This document shows positions 63,683-64,000 of a DNA stretch of 64,000 nucleotides, one piece after another. A program made the position numbers and the translations under genes. The notes beneath the pieces were generated by a model, which was given only the letters and a program-made list of their open reading frames with translations, did not search any database and was not told the DNA's origin. Position 1 is the first letter of the stretch. Every line of letters starts with the position of its first letter. Source of the stretch: JABDCD01 sp964469525 (GTDB taxonomy: Bacteria > Pseudomonadota > Alphaproteobacteria > Rickettsiales > SXRF01); contig CAYXYU010000009.1 of the NCBI GenBank assembly GCA_964469525.1, positions 1-64,000 on the forward strand, given 5' to 3'.

Positions 63683-63754
63683 GCAGATCCCCAAAATGTT
63701 CGGCGCGCTCTTCCTTTTCCGCAAGGGGGAAAGGAAGAGGAGCCGGGGATCAAC

Positions 63755-64000
63755 TTAGTGGCTTATGCGTAAATTCGCAAGCGAGTCGCCGATCTGTTTG
63801 AAAGCGACCTGCAAGGATGCGGTGGTGGGTGACAGGAAGTAATATTCCGGCTTACTGGCGCAGCCCAGCAGCATGGCCTGGCTGGTAGCGTTGACTGCCG
63901 TGCCGAGCGCTACGGTATAGATCAGGATGCCGTTGGCCTTCATGCTGTTGCACAGTGCGGTAGTGCGTTGGTTGAGCCGTGTCTGGCCAACGCTGCAGTT
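63755..64000 (-). CDS. TadG-like pilus protein, C-terminal part (start outside window)
   Basis: The frame is open from the right edge to the stop at 63755 and gives about 81 residues. TALCNSMKANGILIYTVALG, then LLGCASKPEYYFLSP and LQVAFKQIGDSLANLRIS match the C-terminus of TadG-type proteins with a von Willebrand A-like domain (C..MK..GI.IYT..., CAS.P.YYF..., L...F..I...L..LR). The start lies beyond 64000; an internal ATG at 63943 is not the true start. It lies upstream of, and on the same strand as, the TadD-like gene, about 70 bases away. Confidence 0.8.
   Translation of the reverse strand, partial: NCSVGQTRLNQRTTALCNSMKANGILIYTVALGTAVNATSQAMLLGCASKPEYYFLSPTTASLQVAFKQIGDSLANLRISH

Overview
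The window looks like the chromosome of an alphaproteobacterium with high GC content, probably a draft or metagenome assembly because it contains a 10-N and a 100-N gap. The case for Alphaproteobacteria is the gene content and order: lpxD-fabZ-lpxA-lpxI-lpxB with LpxI instead of LpxH, hemD-mic60-hemY, pdxJ-acpS next to a single bifunctional rsh, an NDUFS4-type complex I subunit, GatCAB, and a Caulobacter-style cpa/tad pilus locus. A small protein resembling DUF2610 (recalled as a rickettsial-type family) hints at a deep-branching lineage, but I cannot name a genus.

Layout. 1-700 (-): the start of a Cys-rich, Pro/Ala-repeat secreted or lipoprotein-like gene running off the left edge. 876-15972 (-): the envelope and translation superoperon, in transcription order rpsB, tsf, pyrH, frr, uppS, cdsA, dxr, a small membrane orphan, rseP, bamA, skp, lpxD, fabZ, lpxA, lpxI, lpxB. 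16185-21648: three genes of unknown function, including a divergent pair of large proteins (853 aa with an internal duplication, and 748 aa). 21999-29484: fumC, an orphan interrupted by the 10-N gap, purK-purE, a diguanylate cyclase, a TAXI-type binding protein and a DctA-type symporter. 29596-32373 (-): an unrecognised three-gene operon, one member carrying an EF-hand-like loop. 32535-42137 (-): NDUFS4-like subunit, rnr, a block of AT-richer genes with a candidate structured RNA, an exported glutamine-amidotransferase-fold hydrolase, then topA, dprA, plsY, ruvX. 42320-46920 (+): gatC, an orphan, gatA, gatB and a lipoprotein. 47016-53943: hemY, mic60, hemD, acpS, pdxJ (all -), a DUF2726-like protein (+) and rsh (-). 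54212-61923 (+): cpaB, cpaC, cpaD, cpaE, cpaF, tadB, tadC. 61939-64000 (-): a TadD-like TPR lipoprotein with a tandem-repeat Pro/Ala tail broken by the 100-N gap, and the C-terminus of a TadG-like protein.

Functional links. The superoperon couples outer-membrane assembly (BamA, Skp, RseP), lipid A and phospholipid precursors (Lpx, FabZ, CdsA), isoprenoid carriers (Dxr, UppS) and translation (S2, EF-Ts, RRF). The cpa/tad genes encode the secretin, ATPase and inner-membrane platform of a Flp-type pilus; the Flp pilin and prepilin peptidase are not in the window.

Intergenic spaces hold many palindromic elements in several families. One lies in frame inside pdxJ and another spans the start of uppS. 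Two perfect 17-bp palindromes with almost the same core overlie the -10 boxes of predicted promoters. No tRNA, rRNA, insertion sequence, prophage or CRISPR array was seen.
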